64,000 bases of DNA from Welwitschia mirabilis (lineage: Eukaryota > Gnetophyta > Gnetopsida > Welwitschiales), in NCBI GenBank assembly GCA_051453625.1, contig JBOZIK010000001.1:121613792-121677791 (forward strand), in the 5' to 3' direction. The first letter of the stretch is position 1. The number at the start of each line of letters is the position of its first letter. Position numbers and translations under genes: made by a program. The notes under the pieces were generated by a model. The model was given only the letters and a program-made list of their open reading frames with translations, had not been told where the DNA came from and did not search any database. Shown in pieces: positions 63,480-64,000 of the stretch.

Positions 63480-63785
63480 TCAATTACCCACAGGATACAT
63501 CTCAGGAGAACTATATGAGGATAGCTCACCTGATTATCACCACATTCCATCTTATGGTTATTTAAGGACCTCATTTAAGAACACGCTAGCTAGGTGTGTG
63601 AGTCGCGGTCGAATGGTTGGTTGCATCCACAGCCAAGCAACCATGCCTACATATCCTCATCCAAAGGAGATCAGACCACACGTAGTTCTATCTTGGACTT
63701 CATTCCCATCTCCACCAATACGCATGAGCGTATGATGGATCAAAGTAGTCCGTGTCAGTGGCATAGGGCAGAATTAAGCATAAGT
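63480..63785. other. Less-decayed patch retaining CpG
   Basis: Contains GAGTCGCGGTCGAATGG, CACACGTAGTTC and ACGCATGAGCG, an unusual concentration of CpG for this window. Two overlapping plus-strand frames (63,427-63,735 and 63,594-63,788) stay open across it, one with QATMPTYPHPKEIRPHVVLS. I recognise no protein. CCTACATATCCTC...CACACGTAGTTC recalls a CCTACGTATCC...ACGTAGTTC block that I remember from plant LTR or leader sequences, which would make it retroelement UTR rather than a gene. Confidence 0.4.
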
Positions 63786-64000
63786 TAATGCAAGAATGCA
63801 ATATTCAACTCAAATACAAAAGAGTATCATGACATATATAATAACATGTCATCAAAGCACATTTCACTCACACAAATATATACATAAGCATCAATAGCTA
63901 TGTCTAAAAATATAGGAGACAGCCGGTCAGAACTCTCGAGGTCACAATAACCATTCCTAATAAGGAATTCTAATGCATGAATGATAACAATGCATAAATA

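Noticed and set aside
1-64000. CRISPR arrays, bacterial operons, tRNA or rRNA genes
   Set aside because: No regularly spaced repeats with unique spacers, no operon-like gene packing and no structured RNA gene seen. The content is plant retroelements.

Overview
The window reads as plant nuclear heterochromatin: a strongly AT-rich draft scaffold with sixteen runs of N and no host gene I can support. Almost everything recognisable is a decayed LTR retrotransposon. The lineages point to a flowering plant: Athila-like Ty3/gypsy elements with a TGGCGCC-type primer-binding site, a Tat-like gypsy gag/protease, and Ty1/copia elements with a TGGTATC primer-binding site. The species cannot be told. Coding remnants are full of in-frame TAG, TGA and TAA where CAG, CGA, TGG or CAA would be expected. 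CpG is scarce, as in long-methylated, deaminated repeats.

Layout. 1-13,747: a head-to-head LTR pair, then a structurally complete but dead Athila-like gypsy element A on the minus strand (3' LTR 683-1,724, polypurine tract, post-integrase ORF remnant, integrase, RNase H, reverse transcriptase, protease, gag, primer-binding site, 5' LTR 12,527-13,747). 13,748-22,726: AT-rich sequence with a roughly 1-kb-arm inverted repeat (14.0-18.0 kb) and an isolated copia primer-binding site at 21,510. 23,192-25,990: partial copy of an unrecognised retroelement ORF. 26,000-29,139: no gene. 29,140-38,799: a complete-structure Ty1/copia element on the plus strand with 2.5-kb LTRs. 38,800-39,558: minus-strand Athila-like protease/RT linker cut off at the copia LTR edge. 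39,659-40,243: another copia LTR end. 40,252-42,324 and 53,916-55,560: gypsy element B (plus strand; gag, protease, then RT and RNase H), split by element N (42,325-53,915). N has LTRs of the same family as A but no visible pol. 55,561-57,700: tandem and GTCAA repeats. 57,880-60,280: Tat-like gag and protease remnant. 61,080-62,580: minus-strand copia LTR with polypurine tract. 63,480-63,780: a small CpG-retaining patch.

How they relate. Elements A and N share LTR ends (TGTT...ACTACCAA), the polypurine context AAGGCTAAG, the primer-binding site and a recurring palindrome TCATCTAGATGA, still TCATCCGGATGA in one place. N looks like a non-autonomous partner of A: it carries an acidic ORF of unknown function instead of pol, and the same ORF recurs at 24-26 kb. 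The RTs of A and B both read FMDY where the catalytic FMDD is expected, and the A integrase reads GIYF instead of GIDF. Several 100-N gaps are flanked by nearly identical sequence, so parts of N are probably inflated by assembly.
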